Assembly: GCF_008831285.2 (NCBI RefSeq)
Contig: NC_045142.1
Span: 2,795,001-2,859,000 of the forward strand
Length of the DNA stretch: 64,000 nt
Direction: 5' to 3'
Source: Nymphaea colorata
Lineage: Eukaryota > Streptophyta > Magnoliopsida > Nymphaeales > Nymphaeaceae
The position numbers and the translations under genes were made by a program. The notes beneath the pieces are model-generated. The model did no database searches and had not been told where the DNA came from. It worked only from the letters and a program-made list of their open reading frames with translations. Below are positions 52,263-64,000 of this stretch, piece by piece. How positions within the stretch are numbered: position 1 is the stretch's first letter; each line of letters opens with the position of its first letter.

Positions 52263-53533
52263 CATCACTTGTGTAGGAATATTTTTAAAAGGAAATGTTT
52301 TATTTTCGTGGAATAGACGGCGGGGTAGGCAGTCGCCGGCTAGAACCCCACATAACTTGTTTGCTACATAATGCTTAGCAATTGAAAAATGTAAGATTTT
52401 TTTTTAAGAATTTAAAATTGAGATACTACGTACTCTGTCACTGATTTTGAAGAAATATTACTTAGAAGAAACTTAAAAAGGTGCAACAAAAACTTGGAAA
52501 GTCTATATTTTTATCAAAGTGATTATCAGTTGGGCACTCTTTACATTAGATTTATGAAAAAAATAATAGAATTTTATTCAAGTTTAGTCGTATATATACG
52601 TGCACGCTTTAGCCAGTCTTATTTTGAATTTGTGTTTATCATGCTCTTCAGTTCCATGGCTTTTAACTCATTTTTTTACATAATCGACTTTATAGATGTG
52701 GTCTATATTTTCAAAATATTATGCTTTAAATACATAAAAAAAACTCAATAATGAAAAGTGTGATAAATCCAATTCCAAAATGAAACTGATGTGACATATT
52801 TGCCTTTTATATGAGTAGGAAGCCCAAACAGCTTCTAAATGAAAAATAAGGCGTCACGGTTGACCTGGTAAGGCCACAAGGCAAAGATTAGGCAGGCATA
52901 TTTGTCATGTATTGGACTTATTATTGACCAATTCTTGACGTCAGATTTATAATAGCTGCAAATGCAGACTGCCGGATGATTGTACCACAATATTCTTGTG
53001 CAGTGGCCAAGCCACATGGCAGTTAGTGTGGGCAGTTGCCCACATCAGCCTCACATATTTACTTATTTTCATATTAATAATTTCATATATTTGGTTGTTT
53101 ATATATATATATATTCTTGAAACATTTAGATTATTGAACTAGTGCTCCCACCGGTCTAAATTTCTGGGTTTGCTAGTGTTCTTGTGGAATTGCTCAGCAC
53201 TTATCTATTTGCATTATCACGTTCCTTAAAAACTGGATCTTCTACCAAATCTAGTACTGAAAGATCGAACTCAAAGTCATTAGTGGATCTTTTATTATGA
53301 ATTCCAAATTGTGTTTCAGTTCCATTTGGTTTTCTTTTAAACGGGAAGCCAACCGTATTGATCCATTGATCTTCCTTACTACCAAGGTTTTAAGCGGAAT
53401 CAAGAGATCAAAATCTTTGAAACCCTCGTTCCAAGACCTTCCATACAGATCTCAGATCCACGCGAATGATCAGACCCATCTCTTCCCTCGGATCTAAGAT
53501 CCACACAATTCAGTGGTTCAATGGATCTGAGAT
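52263..53533. other. Intergenic spacer
   Basis: No gene supported. Contains a truncated relative of the CAGTGGC-type element beginning near 53003 (cagtggccaagcc, ...gggcagttgcccacatcagc) and the segment 53229-53345 that resembles 48547-48690. Confidence 0.45.
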
Positions 53534-53935
53534 TAGGGATGTCAATATATCGGATTTGGATCGAATATCCAACCCAACGGCCCTGAACAATTGGATAGGA
53601 AGAAAGTTAATATCTGATTAACAAATCAGATTGGATTCAGATTAAAGAAATGTCATCCGAACAACATAAATATCCGATTGGATCCAGGTTTGGATCAGAT
53701 TTAGTTCTAAATAAGTATATTTTATTTAATGCCTTTACATTTGAAAGTTGGTTGGATTCGATTTAAAGTTTGGATTTGGGTATGAATTTAAAAATCAAAT
53801 GAGGATCAGATTCGAATTGAGAAATCAAATTTCAAGTTTTGATATGATTTTTCTTCATTCATATGCAAATCTGAATGAGAAAATGGATATACTTATAAAG
53901 ATATCTTATTTCAATCCAATCCATTGTCATCCCTA
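53534..53935. mobile_element. Terminal-inverted-repeat MITE with TAGGGATGTCAAT ends, 402 bp
   Basis: Left end TAGGGATGTCAAT (53534-53546), right end ATTGTCATCCCTA (53923-53935): 12 of 13 bases pair as an inverted repeat. The interior has repeated ATCCGATTGGAT and GGATTTGGAT words. It is typical of plant hAT-type MITEs. The outer 8 bases (tctgagat / cttaggat) match only in part. Confidence 0.6.
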
Positions 53936-54064
53936 CTTAGGATTATAACTCTGTTCGTCTTCCAATAGATTGAACACCCGAGCTAAGACTTGAGGCTATC
54001 AAACGTTCACTAACGCTTTATCATTCTGAATTTAACAGTTTGTCTCTTTGGGCTCACACGGCTA

Positions 54065-54218
54065 AGGTTGGGTAATGGGACCGAGTACCCGATACCCGGC
54101 CTGATCGGGCCCGACAAAGCCAACCCAATAATATATCGGGCTAGCCCGGGTAGGCCCAGTTAGTTTTTTTTTTTTTTTAATTTTTATTATTTTTATTTAA
54201 TAATGATATATATTTTGT
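54065..54218. repeat. GGGCCCGG-type dispersed repeat (copy 2)
   Basis: A partial copy of the repeat at 20940-21195. It carries gtacccgatacccgg and cgggcccgac, then taggcccagtta and the T-rich core with ttatttttatttaataatgat. The right arm is missing. Confidence 0.5.
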
Positions 54219-54718
54219 TAAGGTTATCTTGTTCCACGCATTCAAACATCCTCCTAGGGCTGGAAGCAAAGTTTTGCTGATAAAAATGGAGGTAAAGTGG
54301 ATACGATTTTGTACAGTAACGTCGTGATTAAGTAAATAGGCTTTTCCCCATAAGCACTCAAGCGACCTATGATCAAAAGCTTCCTTTTCAAGCATGGAAC
54401 CCTCCCCTTTAATGGCGGGGAGGCTTTTAAAGAAGGTACTGCCACTAAAAGCTTTGCTTGTTTGATAGGAATTAGGCTGTAAAAGTCATTAACTTGATGG
54501 AACACCACAAGTTACAAACTGGCAGGCGTGCCCGTCCAAAGCTGAAGCTTCATTTGCTCTTTGCTGCTGAACACGTGCTGTCTGGTCCTTCAGTGCGAAG
54601 GAATTCCTGAAACTGCTTCTCTGTTGCACAAAAGGGCAACCTAATGACAGAGGCTGAAGGAGGAAAATTTGTCCCCAGTAGCCAATATGTTGTTTTACCA
54701 AAATTGTATGGACAGCGA

Positions 54719-55372
54719 AGGGCGTGTTTGAATGGTGGACAAAAGATCCAGTACAGACATTTCTGCCTCGTATCTTGCACTTCCATTCAAACGTGACGTG
54801 CTCCACCTGCACTTTTAAAAAATGAAAATTTTCCATAAGAGCATGTTTTTTTTTTTTTTTCCCTTGCATCCGTGTATGCGTAAAATCCAATGTTTAGGTA
54901 ATGGATTTCAGCAGTGTGGATCTCAGATATACCGTGCTAAGGGCGTGTTTGAATGATGGAGAAAATATCCAGTAGAGACATTTCTGCCTCCATCTTGCAC
55001 TTCCATTCAAACATGACATGCTCCACCTGCCCTGTTAGGATTTTCCATAAGAGCATGGTTTTTTTCTCCTTGGATCCGTGTTTGCGTAAAATCCATTGTT
55101 TAGGTAGTGGATTTCAGCAGTGTGGATCTCAGATATACCGTGCTAAGGGCGTGTTTGAATGGTGGAGAAAATATCCAGTAGAGACATTTCTGCCTCTATC
55201 TTGCACTTCCATTCAAACATGACATGCTGCACTTGGTCTTGCCCTTTTAAAAAATGAGGATTTTCCATAAGAGCATGTCTTTTTTCCCCCCTGGATCCGT
55301 GTTTGCATAAAATCCATTGTTTAGATAGTGGATTTCAGCAGTGTGGATCTCAGATATGCCGTGTAGGAGCTC
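54719..55372. repeat. Cluster of about 210-bp tandem repeats (left cluster)
   Basis: About three units (starting near 54719, 54940 and 55146). Each contains gggcgtgtttgaatg, then a gatccagta-gagacatttctgcc block, then ttccattcaaac-tgac, gattttccataagagcatg, ggatccgtgtttgc and ggatttcagcagtgtgg. Within each unit TGTTTGAATG and CATTCAAACA form an inverted pair. The same unit forms the cluster at 63479-64000. Confidence 0.85.
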
Positions 55373-55869
55373 AAACCCAGAGCTAACAAATGATCCCAGG
55401 AATTGATTGTGGCAACCACAGAGTTCGACATTAAAAACGGGAAAACTCTGATGTCCTCCTCAATATTCGAAGACGTCCATCCAAGGGCTGTTTGTTTGCC
55501 TCAGATCTTAGATTGAAGGTTTGTTGATCCCAACAGATGCACACTTTTAACAAATAATGGGAATGAGATCCATGACTCTCAAGATTTGTCATGGATGCAA
55601 AATTCAGAGATCCAAACCATACTGCATTAGGAAAAGAATCGACTTGAAATCCATGACTGTATCTCAAAAGAACTTGAGTAGCGTTTGAATAACACACAAA
55701 ATAAAGAAGTCGACAAATGTTAATTTTTTACGAGGCGGGGAGTTGAGTTATTCACTTCTTGTTGAAAATGCTGTTTTGCTAGAGCTGAACTTCACTCAAG
55801 AACACCTTAGAAGACGCCATTTTATGGCCCCATCCAAAACCCACCCATGAACCTTCTTCCTAGTCCAAG

Positions 55870-56048
55870 CAGTAGCGGAGCTACTTGTTGGTTGGGGTGG
55901 GCTACTGCCCACACCAGCTCGTCAAAAAATTCATTATAATGTGTTAATTTTACATTGTTATGGATCTAAATCTATATGCAGTGTCCACACCAAAATTGCG
56001 TCACCTACATAAGTGCCCCACCGATGAAAAATCTTGGCTCCGCCACTG
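55870..56048. mobile_element. Small hAT-like element with 8-bp target duplication, 179 bp
   Basis: Ends CAGTAGCGGAGC and GCTCCGCCACTG are inverted repeats (11 of 12). The flanks are a perfect 8-bp duplication AGTCCAAG (55862-55869 and 56049-56056), as expected for hAT transposition. Non-coding. The end sequence is close to that of the 192-bp elements at 49-52 kb. Confidence 0.75.
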
Positions 56049-56312
56049 AGTCCAAGCATATAGGCATTTTAAGGTACAACCAGAGCATGGATTGCAAAAC
56101 TTTGCTCATCCATACTTTATAAACGAGCTGAACAGATAATGCGAGCGCTCAGATGATAGCCGGTTTGATGTTTTTGAGTCTTAGAAGTCAACTTACAGCA
56201 CGTATGTAGTGCTCACATTTCAGCTGCTTTTGAGATGTTGATATAGTCCTATGCATGTCGTGGAAAGCAATTTCGGCGCTTAATCTAGTGGTTTCATGCC
56301 TGGTCCGCTCTC

Positions 56313-57600
56313 CTACAACCATGTTCTAGATGCATTATTTAAGTTTGATAATTCTTTTATGGCTGAGAAGAAGCAAGTCTGACTGTTGATCAACGTGAGT
56401 TAGTTCAACATATCAAAGGATTCAGCTATTTGAGTATCCTATCAGGAAAAAAATATATATATGGTGCATGTAGTGGTCACGCCAAAAGTACCCACGTACC
56501 CGTTATTATTTTTTAATCACTCTATGTATTTTTTAGATTTAAATTCAGTTTGGTCCTACCCGGATCCAGAGATTGGACTGTCCTGGCTCCGCCACTTTCT
56601 ACAACCATGTTCTAGATGCATTATTTAAGTTTGATAATTCTTTTATGGCTGAGAAGAAGCAAGTCTGACTGTTGATCAACGTGAGTTAGTTCAACATATC
56701 AAAGGATTCAGCTATTTGAGTATCCTATCAGGAAAAAAATATATATATGGTGCATGTAGTGGTCACCATGGTACGCCAAAAGTACCCACGTACCCGTTAT
56801 TATTTTTTAATCACTCTATGTATTTTTTAGATTTAAATTCAGTTTGGTCCTACCCGGATCCAGAAATTGAAGGCTCCGCCACTTTCTACAACCATGTTCT
56901 AGATGCATTATTTAAGTTTGATAATTCTTTTATGGCTGAGAAGAAGCAAGTCTGACTGTTGATCAACGTGAGTTAGTTCAACATATCAAAGGATTCAGCT
57001 ATTTGAGTATCCTATCAGGAAAAAAAATATATATATGGTGCATGTAGTGGTCACCATGGTACGCCAAAAGTACCCACGTACCCGTTATTATTTTTTAATC
57101 ACTCTATGTATTTTTTAGATTTAAATTCAGTTTGGTCCTACCCGGATCCAGAGATTGGACTGTCCTGGCTCCGCCACTTTCTACAATCATGTTCTAGATG
57201 CATTATTTAAGTTTGATAATTCTTTTATGGCTGATAAGAAGCAAGTCTGACTGTTGATCAACGTGAGTTAGTTCAACATATCAAAGGATTCAGTTATTTG
57301 AGTATCCTATCAAAAAAATATATATATATGGTGCATGTAGTGGTCATCATGGTACGCCAAAAGTACCCACGTACCCGTTATTATTTTTTAATCACTCTAT
57401 GTATTTTTTAGATTTAAATTCAGTTTGGTCCTACTCGGATCCAGAGATTGGACTGTCCTGGCTCCGCCACTTTCTACAACCATGTTCTAGATGCATTATG
57501 TTTGATAATTCTTTTATGGCTGAGAAGAAACAAGTCTGACAATATATATATATGGTGCATATAGTGGTCACCATGGTGGCCAAAAGTACCCACGTACCGG
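56313..57600. repeat. Tandem array of about 290-bp units, 4.4 copies
   Basis: Units begin ctacaa-catgttctagatg at 56313, 56599, 56886, 57181 and 57474, with lengths of about 286, 287, 295 and 293 bp and a truncated, internally deleted fifth copy. Copies are almost identical, with a few single-base changes and short indels, including varying TA-run length. Each unit ends with a ggctccgccac word like the terminus of the small hAT-like elements nearby. No conserved protein is encoded. Confidence 0.92.
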
Positions 57601-57639
57601 AACGCCGGTACGGCAAAACGGGTACGTGTGTACGTCGTG

Positions 57640-59077
57640 GTTAGATTGGATCTGGTTCTGGGTCAGAACCAAACCCAAACCATTAAAAAAAAAAAAAAAG
57701 AAAAAAAAGACCCGCGACGCTCGTTTTCCCCCTCTCGGTTTTCTGTGTGCTTCCGCCTTCCGCCTAGTGCTTCAGGAGCTGGAGACGGGCGACCGGCGAC
57801 CCTACGGACGGCAACCTTTCTCCATTTGACGGACGGGCGGCAGGTTTCTTTCTTTGTTGGTTGCTGTGTTTCGTTTTGATTTTTACGGTTCCGATCAACA
57901 TGTTTGTTGCGGGATTTGTTCTACTTTCTAGTTTCCCAAAATTGATGGCTTGTTCATAACTGGTTGGCCATCTTAAATTGGAAGCACATTCCGGCGGTGG
58001 TGTGCTGTCTGCTGAAAATCAAGGATTTCCTGCTCCCTATTCATCTGCCTCACCGCATTGGCGTGTTTTGAGTTTTTTCCTTTTCCTTGATACATTCAGT
58101 TCTCAACTGAGATTATTTGTTCGGGAAAATGGTATATTCTTTTCTTGTGGCTTGAAGAAGATTCTGCTGACTGCTGGTTTCTCTCTTCTGTGAAAACTGT
58201 AACTTGCACATCGACTCGTTCCTGATGTCTGTTTTTGGGTGCTAGTGTACTTGGAGTTTGGCAATGCTTGAAATGGAGTAAATGAGATTGTCTTTTCACA
58301 GAACCTTGTTTACTGTTTACTCATTTTAATGGCTGCCGATTTGCACTCAGCTCTCATTCATGTGTGCCTTTTTCCATTTGCTTCATTCCCCTCTGCTTCA
58401 GACATGTTCCCTTGTCTGCTTCCATTTGCTTTCATGTGTGGCCTTTTGTTTGGCTCTCTTCCATTTGCTTCATATGCTTAACGCAAGTGGTTTTGCATAT
58501 GCCCTTGTCTGGTGTTTGGGTGGTTTATGACATTTGGAATTCTGTGGTGCATGCCAAGTGTTTGAGGAAAAAACTAAGGAATTTCATGTCTTTCTTTAGT
58601 ATGTCTTCAGGCCAACGTTAGATACTTTCCACATTATATGTTTGAAGTGCAAATGTATCTTCCTGTCAATCCCTACCTCTCTTCCTGAATGAGAGATCAT
58701 ATTGGGACCGAGAGGACAGCCGCGGGAGAAAGAACATGAGCTTTTACCGGCAAAGTAGAAGGCATTGAACCAAGGACATAACAAAGTCTATTTCTTCATG
58801 AGAAAGCTCTCTTCATTCACATCCTTTACAATTCAGGATGTTTTTGAATGCTGCCTCCTTATCTGAAAAGCTTTTACTTGGAAGAGGGACATTTTCTCAA
58901 TCTGTAATTTGTTCTGGCTTTGTTAAGAAGCACGCTTAGCAGAAGTTGACGATATGCATTATTGGTGTTTCCAGTACTGCAATCACAAACAACACAATGC
59001 ATCAGAAGATATGTTGTTCTCTGATATCCTCTTTTCATTTTACGTTGATGTTTAAAAGTCTGTTTTAATTATTGTAG
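57640..59077 (+). other. Putative 5' UTR exon and leader intron of uL29m
   Basis: A GC-rich stretch at about 57705-57843 could be a non-coding first exon with a donor at CAG|GTTTCT (57843/57844). An acceptor ATTGTAG|GATTTG lies at 59077/59078, 14 bp before the ATG, so the start codon is almost certainly preceded by a spliced leader. The acceptor is convincing; the donor and start site are guesses. The intervening sequence has repeated CTTCCATTTGCTT words near 58370-58470. Confidence 0.4.
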
Positions 59078-59091
59078 GATTTGTTGGAACC

Positions 59092-60645
59092 ATGTTCATT
59101 TCACGGGTACTTGGAAGGGGCTTTGGAAGGATCCTTTTTGCTGCAGCGAAGCCTGAAGCTTCAGCTGCTCGAGCTGCTTCATCTATGGTAGCACACAATC
59201 CACTTGAAGAATTTTTCGAGGCAGATAGAAGCAAAGAGGATGACAAACCTGTTGTTTATGGTAGAATCAATTTATTTGTTTTCTTTTCCTCTGATTGAAG
59301 CTTTCATATTGAGTCAATCTCTAACAGACCATGTTTTTTTTATTGCATTTATGTTGGTTGTGTTATTTTCTATGATGTATTTAATCAAGAACTTGTGCTT
59401 GATCATGCAGAAACTGTGCAAAAAATGTGTACTATGGCCTATGTGAAACTCTCTATTAAAAAGATTTTTTTTATGAGTAAAATGGTCTTCCAAATGTCTT
59501 TCATTTCATGAAGCATTTGTTTGTGAATGTCTTATGACGTACTTATATTCAAACGTGAGGCATATGTAATGTCTTATGACGTGCATTTTTTTTTAACATT
59601 TATTTCAAGCATGAGACATGTTTACTACAAAAAATATTTTGTTTTTCCTGCTTACCTTATTGAATTAAGACAGACGATTTTCCATTTCTCTTTTGCCTTG
59701 TGTTGTTTGTGAATAAGACAAGAACTTTAGTTGTAACAAAATATATTGTGGATTTTCAGGTCGAAGTTGGAAAGCTGCTGAATTGCGTCTTAAATCATGG
59801 GATGATCTTCAAAAACTATGGTATGTTCTGATGAAGGAGAAGAACATGCTTATGACTCAGCGTCAAATGCTCCATTCCCAAAACCTGCGATTTCCGAATC
59901 CAGAACGCATTCCCAAGGTATGGTCTCATCTCGTGTGTTTGTTTTACTTTAACAGTGCCCACCTGTCTCATTGTACAATGGTGCAAACTAAGACTCGATT
60001 GTTTGTCTTACTATTTTTGCCCCACTTCTAAAGTGAGAATGTGGGATATAGTGAGCGCTTTGGCTTAAACGGAGGATTTTGAACAATGTGTCGCTTGAAA
60101 TGCCGTCTGAAGTTTTGTGAAGACGAAGTTGTTGGGACTCGATCAAAGCTGCCCATTCTTTCTTTTATTTTGGGAACTAGTCACAAATTTAACTTGATCG
60201 ACATCTGTTAAATGAAACCTTGGAATGGCTTGAGCTGAAGATGTTCAATAAACCATAACAATCATAACATATTCTGTATATAAGAGTTCAATTCTCATGC
60301 CTGTCTAGCCCGGTTATCTTTCTGTATTTGCAGGAAATGTGGTAGAAGTATAATCCAGTAAATAATTCCCCCGCTTCAAATCCCATCTCTTTGGTCAAGA
60401 AGAGAACCCTCTCTCTCTCTCTTTCTCTCTCTCAAACACACACACGCACACGCACAAAACCATGATGTTCAGTATTGGAGTTCTCTTTGTAACAACCTAT
60501 TGTCTGAAACAGTGCTTTTTCTTGAGTGAATTTGCAGGTGAGGAAGTCAATGTGTCGCATCAAACATGTACTGACGGAGAGAGCTATAGCGGAGCCTGAT
60601 CCTAGAAGGTCCGCTGAGATGAAAAGGATGATAAATGCTCTATGA
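59092..60645 (+). CDS. MRPL47: Mitochondrial large-subunit ribosomal protein uL29m (MRPL47)
   Basis: Three coding exons, 59092-59260, 59760-59917 and 60538-60645, join to 144 aa. Introns are 499 and 620 bp, and the first splits Gly57. The N-terminus ([20 protein letters not shown]) is a typical amphipathic, Arg-rich, acid-free mitochondrial presequence. The linker [12 protein letters not shown] and the core [20 protein letters not shown], followed by [20 protein letters not shown], match the plant uL29m/MRP-L47 domain; this helical protein sits near the exit tunnel of the mitoribosome. The tail [19 protein letters not shown] and [16 protein letters not shown] is also as in plant homologues. 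Intron 2 holds CT and CA microsatellites (about 60410-60457). The gene appears complete. Confidence 0.93.
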
Positions 60646-63478
60646 ATCCTTTCGGGCACCATTTCACTGCTTGGATCGTGATTTGCATCTGTATCCTCAT
60701 GGAATTGGAAACATTAATGTTAAATGTTGGCTTTCTCCAATTCTGTTCGTGGATATGGACGTTAGCTTTGTCCTATTCATGGATATGGACGTTACAATTT
60801 CAGGCACAACACACAGGCGGAAGCAGTGTTGCCTAAATTTGATCATGTCCAAGTACAATCTAAGGGAATAACGCGCAACGAGTTTCTGTTTGGATTCCAA
60901 ACCATAAGATTAAGCTGGTAAAGTTATATCCATTTGATTGCAGGGCTGAATCGGAGGGCAACACCAATGCCCTGAAGGGTGCAGTGTAGCTGGTCAGGCT
61001 TTAAGATCAGGCTGTTAAGCCAGTCGTCTACTTGATTCTAGTGGTCGTTAGTCTAGAGAAAGGCCAGTTGTCTATTTGATTCTTGTAGTCGTTTCTCTAC
61101 TAAACTGCAAACGGTTGATGCACATGTATCCCATTTCTCATTCCTTCCTGGGGGTGGTTTCAACCTTTCACCAAACCGCCAAAGGACGACACCAATAGGA
61201 AAACTTACCTGGTTATGAGGGCCCCTAAGGTATTCAAACCATCTTGGACATTGAGGGCATGTTTGAATGTTGTGAATAAGATCCTCACGTTGATTTTCAT
61301 TCGGGGTAATTTAATTTTAGATCAGGTGAAGACAGTTGAACATCTTTCCTACGAATTTTCTTCAGTTGTAAATTAAAAAACGAAGAATGATTTAGATTTC
61401 TTTACCGAGTATTTTGTTGTCTGTTGTGTGATTAAAGTGACCCATCACGTGAAAGAAAAGGTTGTCAGAGTAACATCACTAGAATGTGCATCAGTTAGAC
61501 TAATCTGGTAGACGTACATTTCCCATGGCAATAGAACAACTAGTGAAGATTTTGTTTACTAAGAGAGGTTTCTCAAGGACAGCTGCGGCGGATGATTCGT
61601 CCCTGTATCTTTATCTTATACTGGTGCTTTCGTTCATTATCTACCCGAAGGAGAAAGGGCTTCTTGTATACTGCTCCAGACAGCTTTTGAAGTGCCGCTT
61701 ACCTGGGAGCAGTATGGACGTTTGGCGACTGCAAATTTCCATTCTCGAGAAAGACACTTCATCCCATCTCTTGGAGACTGGGACAGTAACTGTTGGTTCG
61801 CATGCTAACAACCCCTCTTTCCACATTTTCACCCCGCAAACAGAAGCAAGATCATGGTTACAATATACTCACAAAAAAAAAACCTAAAAGAGAGAGAGAG
61901 AGAGAAAGGCAGATGAACCTATGCACTTCCACTTCAAATACAGAAAAGGGGTATGAAGCATCATTGGCGCATGACATGGCCATTGCTTCATCAGCACCCG
62001 CAAGGCAAAAAGAGAATGCGACGAACTAAAGCTCACGAAGAGGCACCAAGTATATGAATTAGAGGTTAAGAAGAGGAACCAAGTATTTAATGATGATCTT
62101 TAAGCATGAAACCACTGAACTCCTAGAGTTAGAGAAGGTATCCTTTACAGCAAAATTGCGAAAACCTTTCCCTCATATTAGCAGAAGTATCAAGGCCTCC
62201 ATTAAACATAGGGGAAGGAAGTTCCTATCTCATTCAGAAATCTGCAATAAGCAAGTAAACGCTTACATAGCTACAAACTGAAGGTATATGTTCTCACAGC
62301 GGATGGAAGTACCTGATAGATGGAAGTACCTGATATGAACCCCAAAACATACAAACAAACCACGCAATGACAATTCAAATGATACCACTAGCACAGAAAT
62401 CTGAGAAGTGATATACCATTTCCAAGAACTAACAAGGCATTAGAGTTCATTTTTTAAGCCCCTACATGTCTGAAAACTTCCAGAAATGCAAATTTGCAAA
62501 CAGTGAGCACCGTATGGCATAAGACTGCAGATCAGGTTTGTAGCTTTGTAGTGAAACGTCATCAGGTCCGCATGTTTCTATGTTGCTGTAGGCTTGTAGC
62601 CTGTACACCATCATCAGTACACTGACAAGCCAAAGCTATATATGCGACCCATAATGCGTATTCAGCAAAGGACTCCACGGCCTAATCTCAGTCGATAAAC
62701 TATATTCCATCCAATAGCAATTCAACAAAAAGAAAACCAGACTCAAGAAATTAGCAAAAACTAACCAATATAAAACAGGCCTGAACCATGGTAAGGATAT
62801 TGTTTGCCACCTTATCAACACAGAGTTCCCATGGGTATAAACAGGCAAATATCCTTCCGAACCCTAAATAGTTTGCAGCATTGAACCCTCTTTGAGATTA
62901 TGAAAAAGAAATGCAGTGACGTTGAAGGGAAGATAATCCTTGCTCATGACCCTTAACATGCTAGACTGTCTTCATATCATTACACCAACTATTAAGTTTG
63001 TGATTTTCGGAAGAATCTGATCTGCCTAAAGTTCTTGATCACCTAAAAATTTCAAAGTTCATCATTCGAAGTTGGCATTGGAAGAAACAAAAGCCCTAAC
63101 CGAGATGGAGAGCTACCCATCGGTTCCAGACAAACAAACGTGTGACAAATGCGACAAAGAGCTAACATTCGCGAATCGCTCCCATAAAGCACCCTAGAAA
63201 AGGAAAAAACCGACGCCCTACAATTTAGAACTGCGGTAACTGAAGGAAAATGCATAAGCTCAAGAGCAAAGGCCTCCCACCACCAACTGCATTTTTAGCC
63301 AGCGCGATCAAAATACCAAACGCATCACGAAGCTGAATCTCTTCAGCATATTGAGTCATTGACCCTTCTGGGTTCACCGACAGTCATGTAATAGACTCAA
63401 GATATGAACCATGATCTTCAGTAAAGAACATAGAACTGTTAAAATGCAAATCACAGAACGATGATCTGCCTCGACCAT
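60646..63478. other. Gene-free 3' region of uL29m and spacer
   Basis: No further gene could be supported. A 120-codon plus-strand frame at 61525-61887 and others lack recognisable domains. Near 60980-61100 a short diverged duplication (ccagtcgtctacttgattct / ccagttgtctatttgattct) is visible. Near 61255 a gggcatgtttgaatg word resembles the 210-bp repeat start. Confidence 0.5.
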
Positions 63479-64000
63479 GTACTTCCATTCAAACTTGACA
63501 TGCTCCACCTGCCCTTTTAAAAAATGAGAATTTTCCATAGGAGCATGTTTTGTTCCCCTTGGATCCGTGTTTGCATAAAATCCATTGTTTAGATAGTGGA
63601 TTTCAGCAGTGTGGGTCTTAGATATACCGTGCTAAGGACGTGTTTGAATGGTGGAGAAAAGATCCAATACAGACATTTCTGCCTCGATCTTGCACTTCCA
63701 TTCAAACATGATATGCTCCAACTGCCCTTTTAAAAAATGAGGATTTTCCATAACAGCATGTTTTTTACCCTTGGATCCGTGTTTGCATAAAATTCATTGT
63801 TTAGATAGTGGATTTCAGCAGTGTGGATCTCAGATACACCGTGCTAAGGGCGTGTTCGAATGGTAGAGAAAAGATCCAGTACAGAGATTTCTGCCTCCGA
63901 TCTTGCACTTCCATTCAAACATGACATGCCCCACCTGCCCTTTTAAAAAATGAGGATTTTCCATAAGAGCATGTTTTTTTTTTTTCCTTTGGGTCCGTGT
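63479..64000. repeat. Cluster of about 210-bp tandem repeats (right cluster, runs off the window)
   Basis: About two and a half units of the same repeat as 54719-55372, in the same orientation, with the period-defining gcgtgtt-gaatgg words near 63637 and 63848. The array continues past the end of the window, so its full size is unknown. Confidence 0.85.

Noticed and set aside
56313..57600. CRISPR array or satellite with regular spacers
   Set aside because: The units are continuous 290-bp tandem copies without short repeats and unique spacers, and the genome is that of a plant.
61525..61887. 120-codon plus-strand frame downstream of uL29m
   Set aside because: No recognisable domain, no splice or codon evidence, and the frame ends in a GA-rich low-complexity area.

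Overview
This window is nuclear DNA of a flowering plant. The evidence is GT-AG introns in most of the genes, a plant beta-tubulin, a chloroplast fructokinase-like protein tied to plastid transcription, a plant-type O-fucosyltransferase, long AT-rich spacers, many small terminal-inverted-repeat elements, and GA/CT microsatellites beside promoters. The lineage cannot be fixed from the sequence alone. No bacterial, organellar or viral gene block is seen.

Six protein-coding genes can be supported. (1) 2562-3584 (+): a single-exon L-type lectin-domain membrane protein without a kinase. (2) 7542-9109 (-): beta-tubulin, three exons, 446 aa. (3) 22669-28225 (-): a 1753-aa protein with a TRAF-like RING, two TRAF-type zinc fingers, a huge Pro/Gln-rich region and a C-terminal U1-type zinc finger; its promoter and a non-coding first exon appear to lie about 3.2 kb upstream, near 31.6 kb. 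(4) 35515-37434 (+): FLN2, two exons, 604 aa. (5) 38308-43522 (-): a GT106/O-fucosyltransferase-like Golgi protein, eight exons, 571 aa, convergent with FLN2. (6) 59092-60645 (+): mitochondrial ribosomal protein uL29m (MRPL47), three coding exons, 144 aa. All exon joins given keep the reading frame. The genes are ordinary, independently transcribed plant genes, not an operon or a cluster with one shared function. FLN2 (plastid transcription) and uL29m (mitochondrial translation) both serve organelle gene expression, but nothing links them here.

The rest is repeat-rich. From 9.2 to 22.6 kb there is a 13-kb gene-free stretch with an 852-bp hAT-like element (15727-16578, perfect 8-bp target duplication) and a GCCTAGGCG-type element (about 17.5-18.56 kb). 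From 43.8 to 57.6 kb there is a second gene-free stretch. It holds a threefold tandem array of about 1.2-kb units (48745-52262), each carrying the same nested 192-bp element, a 4.4-copy array of about 290-bp units (56313-57600), and several small hAT-like elements. A repeat of about 210 bp occurs in two clusters (54.7-55.4 kb and 63.5-64.0 kb) on either side of the uL29m gene.

I found no clear candidate for a wholly new biological system. The most interesting items are the repeat-in-repeat history at 48.7-52.3 kb, the palindrome-studded hAT-like element at 15.7 kb, and the RING/TRAF/Gln-rich/U1 domain combination.
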